This document shows positions 1 to 9,305 of a DNA stretch of 64,000 nt, piece after piece. Source of the DNA: Bacteroidales bacterium (GTDB lineage: Bacteria; Bacteroidota; Bacteroidia; Bacteroidales; WCHB1-69). Position 1 is the first letter of the stretch. Each line of letters opens with the position of its first letter. The stretch spans positions 62,001-126,000 of the forward strand of contig JAKSMG010000001.1 in the NCBI GenBank assembly GCA_024400755.1, in the 5' to 3' direction. The position numbers and the translations under genes were made by a program. A model generated the notes under the pieces. That model was not told the DNA's origin, did no database searches, and saw only the letters and a list, made by a program, of their open reading frames with translations.

Positions 1-1823
1 ACGGTTTGGGAAGCATTCCCGCAGCCAACGTGCAAAATATAGATATCATCACCAGCCCCGACGTAAAATACGATGCTGAAGGCACCGGCGGCATTATCAA
101 TATCATCTCTAAAAAGCAGACAGCCAACGCCTTTCACGCCTTGGCGTCATTTAATTATGGTTTTGTGGGAATGCTGAATGGCAATTTGGCTGTGAGTTAC
201 AACAAGGGACGATGGGGTTTCCGCATCAATTATAATGGAAAATATGAAAATGACTTTATCGAAAGCGAATTACATAGGAAATTCGTGGAAAGCGGCAACA
301 GTATCGACCAGATGATTCGTGCCAACAAGGTCAACAGCAATCAGGTGGTGGGACTGAATGTGAATTTCAAGGCCTCACCCAACGATATTTTAGCTTTGGA
401 TTTCAAGGCATCTTTCCCCAAAATGAACAATCTTCAAGATTTTAACAATCATTATGTGAAAGATATGCTACCAAGCAATTTACAAAGAAGAACCGATATT
501 ACTTTTAATCGCGAGATGTTCGAAGGTGCTTTATCTTATAAGCATCTTTGGAAAAATACGGAAGGTAAAGGTCGAGAAATCAACCTTTTGGCATCGGCAT
601 CATCCATTACTGGCCATCGTCCTTCCTATTACTACGAAAGAGATACGATGGTGCAGAAGTCGGTGTCGGGCGGGCACCCGCTTATCTTGGCCCTGCAAGC
701 CGATTTTGCGGCACAAGTCGGAAAGGGAAAATTGGAAACCGGCCTGAAAATGACCGTTCGCGGCAACAATATCGACCACAAGTTCTATGAGCGTAATCCG
801 ATGACCGATGATTGGAATTATTCTTATTTTTTCAGCAATGACTTAAAGCATCGAGAATATATTCCCGCCGTTTATGCGATGTATTCTTCCAAAATCAACG
901 ACAAATTATCATATAAGGCGGGACTGCGCTTCGAATATGGTTATGTGACGCTGCATTGCGACAAGACTCAAATCGAAGAACATAGTCAAAACTTCCTTTT
1001 GGCTCCATATTTTTCACTCAAATATCAAATTACGGACATTTGGTCACTGAATTTAGGCCTTTCTCGGAGAATTTCGCGTCCCTCCTACCCTCAACTGAAC
1101 CCGTACGTCAATTTGATCGATAATCAGACTTACGAAACGGGAAATATTCATTTGCAACCGGAAAAAATCAACAAACTGGATTTCGGTTATGCGGCAGTAT
1201 CCAAAATAGTCACGGTAAACGGCAACGCATATTTCAATTTAACGCAAGACTACATCACACAGGTGGCCACTTTGGAAGACGACATTCTCGTGATGACCTA
1301 TATGAACGGAAAATGGAATATCACCACCGGTATTGACCACACCATTCAAATTCGGCCGTTGAAATGGCTGACCATCGATGTTGCCACCAATACCTACTAC
1401 AGCCATTTCACAGGCAACTACAACAATATGGACGTTTCCAATCACGGTTGGGTGAACAATAGCAATGCCGCCTTGAATTTCAAGCCCTTCAAAGGAATGA
1501 ATATCCAAATTCAGTATTTTGTGATTACACCGCAATATTTTCCACAATTCACCACCAAAACCATCCATTACTGCAATATCGGCATCAAACAGACTTTCTG
1601 GAAGAACCGCTTGACGATTTCTGCCCTGCTTACCGACGTTTTCAACACGCGCCGCTGGGATGTTTATGCCGAAAATGCCGTTTACAGCTTGGTCAACACC
1701 AGCAAAAACCGCAGCGGTATGTTTTGGTTGGGAATCACTTTCAACTTCAACGCTTTCAAACCACAAATGGGAAAGCAACAAAAAAAGGAAGAAGACCGAA
1801 GCGTGATTAAAATCGGAGAATAA
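1..1823 (+). CDS. Outer-membrane beta-barrel receptor, TonB-dependent family (5' truncated)
   Basis: The reading frame is open at the window edge, so only the C-terminal ~606 residues are present. It opens with the end of a plug domain (IDIITSPDVKYDAEGTGGII is the typical last plug strand of TonB-dependent receptors). A long series of alternating aromatic/polar beta strands follows, as in an outer-membrane barrel of the OMP_b-brl_3 type. The TTG at position 6 lies inside the plug and is not a start. The protein probably sits in the outer membrane and imports, or senses, an unknown ligand. No SusD partner is visible downstream. The C-terminus ends in a short charged tail (QKKEEDRSVIKIGE) after the barrel. 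Substrate cannot be inferred. Confidence 0.85.
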   Translation, partial: GLGSIPAANVQNIDIITSPDVKYDAEGTGGIINIISKKQTANAFHALASFNYGFVGMLNGNLAVSYNKGRWGFRINYNGKYENDFIESELHRKFVESGNSIDQMIRANKVNSNQVVGLNVNFKASPNDILALDFKASFPKMNNLQDFNNHYVKDMLPSNLQRRTDITFNREMFEGALSYKHLWKNTEGKGREINLLASASSITGHRPSYYYERDTMVQKSVSGGHPLILALQADFAAQVGKGKLETGLKMTVRGNNIDHKFYERNPMTDDWNYSYFFSNDLKHREYIPAVYAMYSSKINDKLSYKAGLRFEYGYVTLHCDKTQIEEHSQNFLLAPYFSLKYQITDIWSLNLGLSRRISRPSYPQLNPYVNLIDNQTYETGNIHLQPEKINKLDFGYAAVSKIVTVNGNAYFNLTQDYITQVATLEDDILVMTYMNGKWNITTGIDHTIQIRPLKWLTIDVATNTYYSHFTGNYNNMDVSNHGWVNNSNAALNFKPFKGMNIQIQYFVITPQYFPQFTTKTIHYCNIGIKQTFWKNRLTISALLTDVFNTRRWDVYAENAVYSLVNTSKNRSGMFWLGITFNFNAFKPQMGKQQKKEEDRSVIKIGE

Positions 1824-1838
1824 TTCAATATTTTTGTG

Positions 1839-1846
1839 TAAATTTG
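1839..1846 (+). promoter_or_regulatory. Possible -7 promoter element of the GH92 gene
   Basis: TAAATTTG matches the Bacteroidetes -7 consensus TAnnTTTG and lies 25 bases before the GH92 ATG. No -33 TTG is seen at the expected 18-20 base spacing, so the call is weak. Confidence 0.35.
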
Positions 1847-1871
1847 CCGACTTAACGACAACAACGACAAT

Positions 1872-4847
1872 ATGAAGAAACTTATCGCCTTTTGCTTCGC
1901 CATTTGCTTTTTCACCTTTTCCTCTGCGCAAGAAGACCTTGCCCAATATGTCAATCCGATGGTCGGAACCGACTTTCACGGTCACACCTTTCCGGGCGCC
2001 ATCGTTCCTTTTGGTGCCGTGCAATTGAGTCCCGACACACGATTGGACGGCTGGGACGGCTGCTCGGCCTACCACTACTCTGACCATATCGTTTACGGTT
2101 TCAGCCACACCCACTTGAGCGGCACCGGCTGCTCCGATTACGGTGACGTGCTGCTGATGCCTTTTACCGGTAAAGCTTCTGTCATCAACAGCGAATACTG
2201 TTCTTCTTTTTCTCATCAAAATGAGAAAGCCGAAGCCGGATATTATTCCGTCTTACTTGATAAATATGATATTCAAGCCGAATTGACTTGTACCAAACGG
2301 GTGGGTGTTCATCGCTACACATTCCCCGACAAAAAAGTTTCCAAAGGAATCATCCTGGATTTAAAACACCGCGACATCGTACTCAACAGTGCCATTAGCT
2401 ACGATGTGAAAGAGAATAAGATCGTCGGTCTGCGCGATTCAAAGGCGTGGAACGAAAATCAGAAACTCAACTTTTCGATATTATTCTCACAACCCATTGC
2501 CAAGGTCGAATTTTATGTGGACGACCAATTGGCACCAACCATAAGCGGCATTACCGGCACCAACTGCAAAGCCGTTATCTATTTCGCTGAAGATATTAAG
2601 GACGTGGTGGTTAAAGTTGCTTTGTCCGCAGCTGCACAAAACCTTGCCGATGCCGACAAAAACCAAAAAGAAGTGGCGGATTTCAACTTCAACAAAGTAA
2701 GACAGGCAGCTCACGAAAGCTGGAATAAGGAGTTGGACAAAATCGTTGTCGAAACTTCTGATTCCGAATTGAAAAAGAATTTTTATACGGCCTTGTACCA
2801 CTGCTTTACATCGCCCTTCCTTTTCACGGACATAGATGGACAATATCGTGGAATGGACGGATTGGTTCACAAGGCCAAAGGACACGATGTTTATACCGTT
2901 TTTTCCTTATGGGACACTTATCGGGCTTTACATCCCCTGTTGAGCATCATTGACCGCCAACGCACCAGCGACTTCATATACACCTTTATGCGACAATACG
3001 AGCAAGGCGGCATGCTTACGGTATGGGAATTGTCGGCCTACGAAACCTGGTGTATGATTGGCTACCACAGCATTCCCGTCATCTGGGAGGCTTATCAGAA
3101 AGGTATTTTGGATGACTATTCCGACTATGAAAAATACCAAGTCCTGGAAGCGATGATCAACAGTGCCAAACTAAATCGGTTGGGAAGACCCGAATTTGCC
3201 CAATACCGCTTTATTCCTGCCGAAATGGAATCCGAATCCGTGTCAAAGACCCTGGAATATGCTTACGATGACTGGTGTATCGCCCAATTTGCCCAAGCTA
3301 TTGGCAAAGACGACGTTTATCAGGAATTTATTAAACGTGCCCAGGCGTATAAGAACGTGCTTGACCCCGATGGGTTTATGCATCCCAAGAGAAATGGCGG
3401 CTATTTGCGACCTTTCAATCCCCGTGAAATCAACAATCATTACACGGAAGCCAACTCGTGGCAATATTCGACCTACATTCCCCACGATTTCAACAGTTAC
3501 TGCGACCTCATTGGCGGCACGGCCACTGCCGAACGTTTCCTAGACACCCTTTTCGGCACATCGTCCAAAACGGCAGGCCGCGACCAAGCCGATGTTACCG
3601 GTTTGATTGGCCAATATGCCCACGGCAACGAACCCAGCCATCACGCTGCCTATCTCTACAATTACATCGGAAAGCCATGGAAAACGCAGCAACTTGTCAA
3701 TCAAATCATCTATACCTTGTACAGCAGTAAAGCCGACGGCCTTTGCGGCAACGAAGACTGCGGCCAAATGTCGGCCTGGTATGTATTGAGCGCCATCGGA
3801 TTCTATCCGGTTTGCCCCGGCGACAACCGCTATATCATCGGAAGTCCCGTGTTCGACAAAGTCACCATCAACTTGGAAAACGGAAAGCAATTTGTGGTCA
3901 GCACCCACAATCGAAATCAAGAATCTTGCTATATTCAATCTGCCAAATTAAACGGAAAGAAATTTGACAAGTCTTATATAACATACGAAGAGATTCGTGA
4001 TGGTGGGCTTTTGGCGTTTGAGATGGGCGAGAAGCCCAACGGCAAATGGGGTGTTGGAAAGGGAAAACAGCCCGAAAGCCGCATCGAAAGCAACACTACC
4101 ATAGTTCCTATCATTAATGCGCCACAAGAGAGTTTTACGGACGAAATGACCGTCAGTATCAGTTTGTTTGAACCTACCCACAAGAGTGACGCCAAGATGC
4201 AGTTTCCGGCTCAAACAGACCAAATTTATTATACCACCGATGGCAGCGAACCTACTCCCAACAGCAAAAACAAATACGAAAAACCTTTCACCATCCGTCA
4301 AAACACCATCGTGAAAGCCATCAGCTACAACAGCCAAACGGGAGCAAGTCCGGTAGTGGAAGCCCAATTCTACAAATTCAGCCAGGACAAGCAGATAAAA
4401 CTTCATTGCCAATACGAGGAAATGTATCCTGCCAGTGGTGACAATGCCCTCATTGACGGCATTCGAGGCCGAAGCGACTTTCGATTAGGCGGCTGGCAGG
4501 GCTACCAAGTACCTGCTTTTGAAGCCACGATCGATCTGCTGAAGGATAAAGACATTCACCAGGTAAGCGTTGGATTTTTACAGGACACTCGCGCTTGGAT
4601 TATCTATCCAATCGTGATGACAGTGGAAATTTCCGGGAACAATGTAGATTTCCTCCCGTACGGAATCTATACCAATACGGTTCCCGCCGATGACTACACC
4701 GCCCAAAAGACAGATTTCACAGTAAAGGGCAATGCACACTGCCGCTACATCAAAATTAAGGCCACCAACTACGGCACGTTACCTGCCTGGCATTTAGGAG
4801 CAGGTGGAACAAGCCATATTTTTGTTGACGAAATAGTGGTGGAATAA
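1872..4847 (+). CDS. Secreted GH92 family alpha-mannosidase with C-terminal CHB_HEX_C and F5/8-type modules
   Basis: A 991-residue protein with a Sec signal peptide ending SSA followed by Gln (about residue 20). Residues ~25-730 carry the GH92 fold. The landmarks are VNPMVGTDFHGHTFPGA near the N-terminus, the GFSHTHLSGTGCSDYGD segment, and the family signature GNEPSHHAAYLYNY about three quarters through the catalytic part. GH92 enzymes are calcium-dependent exo-alpha-mannosidases acting on N-glycan or yeast-mannan mannosides. A chitobiase/hexosaminidase C-terminal module follows (YYTTDGSEPTPNSKNKYEKP), then a discoidin-like carbohydrate-binding domain to the end. No T9SS sorting domain is evident, so it is probably periplasmic or surface-exposed by another route. 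It is not obviously operonic with the receptor upstream (48-base gap). Linkage specificity is unknown. Confidence 0.92.
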   Translation: MKKLIAFCFAICFFTFSSAQEDLAQYVNPMVGTDFHGHTFPGAIVPFGAVQLSPDTRLDGWDGCSAYHYSDHIVYGFSHTHLSGTGCSDYGDVLLMPFTGKASVINSEYCSSFSHQNEKAEAGYYSVLLDKYDIQAELTCTKRVGVHRYTFPDKKVSKGIILDLKHRDIVLNSAISYDVKENKIVGLRDSKAWNENQKLNFSILFSQPIAKVEFYVDDQLAPTISGITGTNCKAVIYFAEDIKDVVVKVALSAAAQNLADADKNQKEVADFNFNKVRQAAHESWNKELDKIVVETSDSELKKNFYTALYHCFTSPFLFTDIDGQYRGMDGLVHKAKGHDVYTVFSLWDTYRALHPLLSIIDRQRTSDFIYTFMRQYEQGGMLTVWELSAYETWCMIGYHSIPVIWEAYQKGILDDYSDYEKYQVLEAMINSAKLNRLGRPEFAQYRFIPAEMESESVSKTLEYAYDDWCIAQFAQAIGKDDVYQEFIKRAQAYKNVLDPDGFMHPKRNGGYLRPFNPREINNHYTEANSWQYSTYIPHDFNSYCDLIGGTATAERFLDTLFGTSSKTAGRDQADVTGLIGQYAHGNEPSHHAAYLYNYIGKPWKTQQLVNQIIYTLYSSKADGLCGNEDCGQMSAWYVLSAIGFYPVCPGDNRYIIGSPVFDKVTINLENGKQFVVSTHNRNQESCYIQSAKLNGKKFDKSYITYEEIRDGGLLAFEMGEKPNGKWGVGKGKQPESRIESNTTIVPIINAPQESFTDEMTVSISLFEPTHKSDAKMQFPAQTDQIYYTTDGSEPTPNSKNKYEKPFTIRQNTIVKAISYNSQTGASPVVEAQFYKFSQDKQIKLHCQYEEMYPASGDNALIDGIRGRSDFRLGGWQGYQVPAFEATIDLLKDKDIHQVSVGFLQDTRAWIIYPIVMTVEISGNNVDFLPYGIYTNTVPADDYTAQKTDFTVKGNAHCRYIKIKATNYGTLPAWHLGAGGTSHIFVDEIVVE

Positions 4848-4928
4848 GTGCCACTTTATTTCCAATCACAATAACAATTCTGGAGATATTTCATTGAGCC
4901 ATAAAAACAAACAGAATAATTCCTTTCC

Positions 4929-4972
4929 GTCTTGTAGAGAGATTCCTCCGCTTCCTTCGCTTCGTCGGAATG
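4929..4972 (+). repeat. Partial copy of MITE-like repeat family (hairpin 1)
   Basis: TCTTGTAGAGAGATTCC followed by CGTCGGAATGG reproduces the left part and first hairpin of the fuller copies at 52145-52309 and 47763-47925. The loop is changed to a CTTCCTTCGCTT run. The second hairpin of the family is missing. Confidence 0.65.
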
Positions 4973-5258
4973 GTGACGAGGCTGCGAGGCCTGCGAGCTT
5001 CGACGTTTAGCCGGCAACTGCCCGATTTTACCACCCCGGCCTACGGCCACCAGTGAGACCTGCGGTCTCTTTCTCCTTTTCACTCAACAGAGCCTAAGCA
5101 AGCTTGGCTCTGTATTCGATCATGCGTCGATTCCTTAAAAGGAGGGGAATTGTCGTGGGGCGCAACGTCTCTATATCAGCGGAAAAGCCACCCTTGCGCT
5201 TGCCTCTCGCCGCCCGTTGCGCAGGAACGGCTGGGGCAAGTGTATTTTATATTAAGGT

Positions 5259-5292
5259 AAGCCATTTCCCCGCTCACGCATGGAAATGGCTT
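5259..5292 (-). terminator. Hairpin after the FISUMP lipoprotein gene
   Basis: AAGCCATTTCC (5259-5269) pairs perfectly with GGAAATGGCTT (5282-5292), with a 12-base loop. It lies 15 bases past the stop of the minus-strand lipoprotein gene. No clean T tract follows on the minus strand, so termination is an inference. Confidence 0.45.
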
Positions 5293-5307
5293 GATTTATT
5301 CTTTATA

Positions 5308-6129
5308 TTAGTTCCGAACACACCGGACAGAATAGCCTTGGCACTTGGCTTTGCCGTAGCTGCTCACGCCCGCATCGCCGCAGGTCAAAATGCGGCAATA
5401 GTAGTCGTTATTGACGAACTGGGTAGCCGTCCAAAAGTATGCGCCATAGCCCAAAAAGTGGCAGTCTCCGTCATAGTAACCCGCAGGAACAGCATTAAAA
5501 CCCGTGGCGTTGTTGCCGCTTAAATCGTTGCCGACGGCACAAGTTTCCTCGTAGTTGTTCCAACACGTGGTGGAAGCCATCGCCTTGGCGATACAATCGG
5601 TCATCCACACATTATCTTCGCCTGAACATTCAGCACAGACATATTCTTCCTGTGACTTTACGTATTGTGTCAGCTGCTTCCACTCCGCATCAGAGGGAAC
5701 GTGCCAGCCATTGGGACAAATGCCCTGAACCCCGCCAGAGTTGGCTGAGCTGTTGGTGGAGTTACCAATCACCGCCGGCAAGTTGTACAGGTAACCGTAG
5801 ATGCTTACATTGCTGCTGTTGTTGTCAGGATAGTAACGATAAGGTATATCGTAGCTACGGCTGCTGCCCAAGGAAATGGAAGTACCATCTGCGTATTTCG
5901 TCGTACGCAGATTCTCCGCCATCCACACCTGATTTCCCAACTTCACTGCATCGTAGGTGTTGCCGTCAATGTCCGTCACCGCATTCTCTATCATCCCGTC
6001 ACCGGAAGGGTCATTGCTGTTCTGTGTCGTTGCATTCTCCTTCGTCGTTACATTCTCCTTCTTGCAGGAACTCATTACCAATACGATGGCAAAGACCATC
6101 GACATAATTGCAAAAATTCTTCTTTTCAT
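5308..6129 (-). CDS. FISUMP-domain lipoprotein
   Basis: A 273-residue lipoprotein. The signal peptide ends MSSC, with the lipidated Cys at residue 22. A Thr/Asn/Glu-rich linker with KENVTTKENATTQ follows. The rest is a Fibrobacter succinogenes major paralogous (FISUMP) domain, recognised by GNTYDAVKLGNQVWMAENLR, YGYLYNLPAV, CPNGWHVPSDAEWKQL and the C-terminal YSVRCVRN. Such domains are abundant in Bacteroidetes and Fibrobacteres surface proteins and resemble the C-type-lectin/SUMF1 fold. Their molecular function is not established. The gene stands alone, with its own consensus promoter ~113 bases upstream and a hairpin behind it. Confidence 0.85.
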   Translation of the reverse strand: MKRRIFAIMSMVFAIVLVMSSCKKENVTTKENATTQNSNDPSGDGMIENAVTDIDGNTYDAVKLGNQVWMAENLRTTKYADGTSISLGSSRSYDIPYRYYPDNNSSNVSIYGYLYNLPAVIGNSTNSSANSGGVQGICPNGWHVPSDAEWKQLTQYVKSQEEYVCAECSGEDNVWMTDCIAKAMASTTCWNNYEETCAVGNDLSGNNATGFNAVPAGYYDGDCHFLGYGAYFWTATQFVNNDYYCRILTCGDAGVSSYGKAKCQGYSVRCVRN

Positions 6130-6241
6130 TGCTTATAATGTTTTTGATTGTTCATATAAGGACTTCTATTTTTACTCATCTCACGCCGGCCTTTTAATTT
6201 TGCGAAGTCCTTTAAACAAAATTAAAAGGAAAACGACACTG

Positions 6242-6271
6242 CAAAGTTACATATTATTTTCTTATTTCCAA
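6242..6271 (-). promoter_or_regulatory. Consensus Bacteroidetes promoter of the FISUMP lipoprotein gene
   Basis: On the minus strand TTG (6269-6271), a 19-base spacer and TAACTTTG (6242-6249) match the -33/-7 consensus exactly. The implied leader is about 105 bases. Confidence 0.7.
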
Positions 6272-6471
6272 CAGTTTAGCAATCTTTTCATTAAATTTTA
6301 GGGGGGGGTAATCGACTGGTTTTCAATGCGTTACATCAAGTCCATTCATTCCAAATCCTTGAGTTCACTAGTAGCACAACATGTGTAAACCAGACTTTCT
6401 GGCAGAATTTCGCACAAAATCGGCAAAAAACAATTTAAATAATTGAAGTATTTTCACGACCTTTTGTTGAG

Positions 6472-6505
6472 GATTCCGCATAACGCATCAGCGTTAAGCG
6501 GAATC
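6472..6505. repeat. Isolated 15-bp palindrome downstream of rplQ
   Basis: GATTCCGCATAACGC pairs with GCGTTAAGCGGAATC around an ATCA loop, with one A/A mismatch. The outer GATTCC/GGAATC arms resemble those of the dispersed hairpin family. There is no T tract, so it is not a classical terminator. Confidence 0.55.
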
Positions 6506-6607
6506 TCGTTCGGTTATCAATAAGTTTCCTAAAAACTGCATGGAGAGAACGTGCGAAACTTGAATAAAGAAGAAAAAACGAAATATTTTGCCGACCGCCA
6601 TAAGCAC

Positions 6608-6641
6608 AAAAAAACTCCTTGTTGATACAAGGAGTTTTTTT
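6608..6641 (-). terminator. Intrinsic terminator of the rpmD-rplQ operon
   Basis: ACTCCTTGT/ACAAGGAGT form a 9-bp stem with a TGAT loop, flanked by A tracts on one side and T tracts on the other. It can therefore terminate in both directions. It sits 23 bases beyond the rplQ stop. Confidence 0.85.
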
Positions 6642-6663
6642 ATTGAAAAACAGATTTTTCAAA

Positions 6664-7152
6664 TTACTCAGCGGCGGGAGCAGTAGTTTCTGCGGCAGGA
6701 GCTTCAGCAACTGGTGCATCGGCTTTAGGAGCAGATTTTTTGCTGCTACGTCTTGTCTTGGTAGTTTTCTTAACTTCTTCAGTAGTATAAGTTTCGTTAT
6801 AATCTACCAATTCGATCAGACACATTTCTGCGTTATCGCCTTTACGGAAACCGGTTTTGAGAATACGGGTATAACCGCCAGGACGGTTAGCCACCTTTTG
6901 TGATACTTCTCTGAACAATTCAGTAACGGCATATTTATTGTGTAACTGAGCGAAAACAATACGTCTTGAGTGCGTAGTGTCGTTTTTGCTGCGCGTGATC
7001 AATGGTTCAACAAACTTCTTCAATTCTTTAGCTTTTGCCAAAGTGGTATTGATGTGTTTATGCATGATCAAAGAAGTTGCCATATTGGACAACATAGCTT
7101 CTCTGTGCGCGCTTGTCCTTCCTAAATGATTGATTCTTTTAGCGTGTCTCAT
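6664..7152 (-). CDS. rplQ: 50S ribosomal protein L17
   Basis: A 162-residue protein starting [20 protein letters not shown], the canonical L17 N-terminus. The L17 core covers about residues 1-125, with [23 protein letters not shown] low-complexity tail follows: basic ([16 protein letters not shown]), then Ala/Glu/Pro-rich ([19 protein letters not shown]). L17 lines the exit-tunnel region of the large subunit. The tail is an extension beyond the usual ~120 residues. A similar APVAE ending occurs on L15 in this operon. It is the last gene of the operon, 4 bases after rpoA. Confidence 0.97.
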   Translation of the reverse strand: MRHAKRINHLGRTSAHREAMLSNMATSLIMHKHINTTLAKAKELKKFVEPLITRSKNDTTHSRRIVFAQLHNKYAVTELFREVSQKVANRPGGYTRILKTGFRKGDNAEMCLIELVDYNETYTTEEVKKTTKTRRSSKKSAPKADAPVAEAPAAETTAPAAE

Positions 7153-7156
7153 ATTC

Positions 7157-8152
7157 TTAATCCTTATCTAATTTATACTTTGCTACATTCATTCCAAATT
7201 CCAGACCTTTGGATTTAACCAAATCTTCCAATTCAGCCAAAGACTTCTTACCAAAGTTTCTAAATTTCAGCAAGTCGCTCTTATGGATGGCAACGAGGTC
7301 TCCCAAGGTTTCAAGTTCAGCTGACTTCAAGCAGTTCAAGGCACGAACCGACAAATCCATATCAACGAGTTTAGATTTGAGGACTTGGCGGGTCAGCTTA
7401 GACGCATCATCAAATTCATCGCTAGAAACGCTGATTTCAGGAGAATCGATAGCGATTTTCTCATCAGAGAACAGGATGAAATGCTGAATCAAAATCTTGG
7501 CAGCTTCCTTCAAAGCGTCCTTTGGATGGATAGAACCATCAGTATCGATTTCAAAAACCAACTTTTCGAAGTCGGTACGTTGTTCGACACGATAATTTTC
7601 AACCGTATATTTCACATTCTTAATAGGAGTGTGAATAGAGTCAATATTAATAATATCGACACCTTCGTGCAGGGATTTGTTTTCCTCAGCGGGAACATAA
7701 CCACGGCCCTTATCGATAGTGATTTCCATAGAAAGCACCACTTCGGGTTCCATACGGCAGATAAGCAGTTCCGGATTCAGTACTTGGAAGAAGTTCAGAA
7801 AGCGGTTCATATCGCCGGCGGTAAATTTATCCTGACCGGAGATGACGATTTTAGCGGTTTCAGAATTATTGTTTTCGATTTTGTTTTTGAATCGAATCTG
7901 TTTAAGGTTAAGGATGATATCGGTAACATCTTCCATTACGCCCTGAATAGAAGAGAACTCCTGCACAACACCTTCGATTTTGATGGAGGTGATGGCAAAA
8001 CCCTCGAGAGAAGAAATCAACACGCGACGCAGAGCATTTCCGATTGTCATACCGTATCCCTGTTCCAACGGACAGAACTCGAATTTGCCATGGAAATCAT
8101 CAGCTTCGACCATGATTACCTTATCGGGCTTTTGAAACGTTAAAATTGCCAT
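7157..8152 (-). CDS. rpoA: DNA-directed RNA polymerase subunit alpha
   Basis: A 331-residue alpha subunit. The N-terminal dimerisation domain has the [23 protein letters not shown] signature split over residues ~28-50. The C-terminal domain (~250-320) carries the [15 protein letters not shown] and [15 protein letters not shown] helix-hairpin-helix motifs that contact UP elements and activators. It scaffolds polymerase assembly. It lies between rpsD and rplQ, as usual in alpha operons. A stable hairpin lies in the 78-base gap upstream. Confidence 0.98.
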   Translation of the reverse strand: MAILTFQKPDKVIMVEADDFHGKFEFCPLEQGYGMTIGNALRRVLISSLEGFAITSIKIEGVVQEFSSIQGVMEDVTDIILNLKQIRFKNKIENNNSETAKIVISGQDKFTAGDMNRFLNFFQVLNPELLICRMEPEVVLSMEITIDKGRGYVPAEENKSLHEGVDIINIDSIHTPIKNVKYTVENYRVEQRTDFEKLVFEIDTDGSIHPKDALKEAAKILIQHFILFSDEKIAIDSPEISVSSDEFDDASKLTRQVLKSKLVDMDLSVRALNCLKSAELETLGDLVAIHKSDLLKFRNFGKKSLAELEDLVKSKGLEFGMNVAKYKLDKD

Positions 8153-8186
8153 TTATATTTTGTTTTTATTGTTATTACATCATCAT

Positions 8187-8219
8187 TATGAATAGCAGGC
8201 CTGTAGCCCACTATTCATA
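8187..8219 (-). promoter_or_regulatory. Hairpin in the rpsD-rpoA spacer, candidate regulatory RNA structure
   Basis: TATGAATAG and CTATTCATA form a perfect 9-bp stem around a 15-base GC-rich loop that can fold further. It begins 35 bases before the rpoA ATG and has no T tract, so it is not a typical terminator. It could be an r-protein binding site, an RNA-processing site or an attenuator; which one is not shown by the sequence. Confidence 0.4.
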
Positions 8220-8230
8220 GATTTTACTCA

Positions 8231-8836
8231 CTATTTAGAATACAATTCAACGATAGCTTGTTCGTTGATTGTTTCAGGAATTTCTTCTCTTTCAGGATAA
8301 TTCATAAACTTACCGCTCATCATACTGCCGTCCCATTCCAACCAGGAGAAAGAATTGGACTTACCATTCAAAGAATTGGTAATCACTTCCAATGATTTTG
8401 AACGTTCGCGAACAGCAACAACGTCACCAGGAACGAGCAATGCTGAAGGAATGTTGCAGATTTGACCGTTAACGAGGATATGTCTATGGCTAACCAACTG
8501 ACGAGCAGCAGCTCTACTTGGAGCAATACCCAAACGGAAAACAACATTATCAAGACGAGATTCGATGAGTTTCATCAAATTCTGACCAGTGATACCTTTT
8601 TTACGGGCTGCGATGTGGAACAATTTTCTAAATTGGCGTTCCAAAATACCGTATGTATATTTAGCTTTTTGTTTTTCTTGAAGCTGCATACCGTATTCAG
8701 ACAATTTAGAACGCTTTCTTGCCTGACCGTGTTGTCCTGGAGGATAATTTTTGTGTTCGAAATATTTATCAGCCCCATAAATAGGTTCATGGAACTTTCT
8801 TGCAATTTTGGTTTTAGGTCCAGTATATCTTGCCAT
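8231..8836 (-). CDS. rpsD: 30S ribosomal protein S4
   Basis: A 201-residue S4 with [19 protein letters not shown] at the N-terminus and an S4 RNA-binding domain at about residues 95-155 ([30 protein letters not shown]). S4 binds 16S rRNA early in 30S assembly, and in enterobacteria it represses the alpha operon translationally. The C-terminus ([18 protein letters not shown]...ELYSK) is standard. It is in an operon with rpsK upstream (42-base gap). Confidence 0.98.
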   Translation of the reverse strand: MARYTGPKTKIARKFHEPIYGADKYFEHKNYPPGQHGQARKRSKLSEYGMQLQEKQKAKYTYGILERQFRKLFHIAARKKGITGQNLMKLIESRLDNVVFRLGIAPSRAAARQLVSHRHILVNGQICNIPSALLVPGDVVAVRERSKSLEVITNSLNGKSNSFSWLEWDGSMMSGKFMNYPEREEIPETINEQAIVELYSK

Positions 8837-8878
8837 TTTCTATCTTTTTTAAGGTTTTAAACTAATGAATAATTAGGA

Positions 8879-9268
8879 TTATACACGTCTGCGTTTTGGA
8901 GGACGGCAACCATTGTGTGGAAGTGGAGTAACGTCGGTAATTTCTTCCACCATAATGCCAGCAGCGTGAATAGTTCTGATAGCGGATTCTCTACCACCAC
9001 CAGGTCCTTTAACGAAAACCTTAACTTTTCTTAAGCCAAGATCGTAGGCAACCTTTGCACAATCCTGAGCAGCCATTTGTGCTGCGTATGGAGTATTTTT
9101 CTTAGAACCTCTAAATCCCATTTTACCGGCAGAAGACCAAGAGATAACCTGGCCGTCATTATTGGTAAGGGAAACGATAACATTATTGAACGACGCATAA
9201 ACAAAAGCCTTGCCCATTGCATCAATTCTAACAACTTTCTTCTTGGTTGATTTTGTATTCTTTGCCAT
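8879..9268 (-). CDS. rpsK: 30S ribosomal protein S11
   Basis: A 129-residue S11. [21 protein letters not shown] and the C-terminal [12 protein letters not shown] are diagnostic. The extreme N-terminus is lysine-rich ([11 protein letters not shown]). S11 sits on the 30S platform and helps shape the Shine-Dalgarno site. Gaps of 37-42 bases separate it from rpsM and rpsD. Confidence 0.98.
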   Translation of the reverse strand: MAKNTKSTKKKVVRIDAMGKAFVYASFNNVIVSLTNNDGQVISWSSAGKMGFRGSKKNTPYAAQMAAQDCAKVAYDLGLRKVKVFVKGPGGGRESAIRTIHAAGIMVEEITDVTPLPHNGCRPPKRRRV

Positions 9269-9305
9269 AATACTATATTTTCTCTTCCCTAATAATCAAT
9301 TAATA

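Larger units (their letters stand above)
4848..5307. repeat. Gene-free spacer packed with dispersed repeat fragments
   Basis: No coding region is supported in these 460 bases. They hold a partial copy of the GATTCC/GGAAT hairpin family (about 4929-4972). They also hold a segment at 5001-5025 that recurs inverted at 57378-57400, a half copy of the GGAGGGGAAT hairpin repeat (5132-5150), and an ACGTCTCTA fragment (about 5164-5173). The spacer resembles 56970-57882 in composition. Confidence 0.7.
6130..6663. other. Convergent-free spacer between FISUMP gene and rplQ
   Basis: No gene is supported in these 534 bases. They contain the promoter of the lipoprotein gene (6242-6271), an unusual run of eight G (6301-6308), a 15-bp palindrome (6472-6505) and the rplQ terminator (6608-6641). 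The short open frames here overlap none of the hallmarks of coding sequence. Confidence 0.6.

Noticed and set aside
6..1823. Complete gene starting at TTG 6
   Set aside because: The frame is open to the window edge and the translation begins inside a TonB plug domain, so the gene is truncated.
1239..2219. 326-aa minus-strand open frame
   Set aside because: It is antisense to the receptor and GH92 genes, both supported by family motifs, and the translation shows no domain.
7385..8143. 252-aa plus-strand open frame
   Set aside because: It lies antisense to rpoA.
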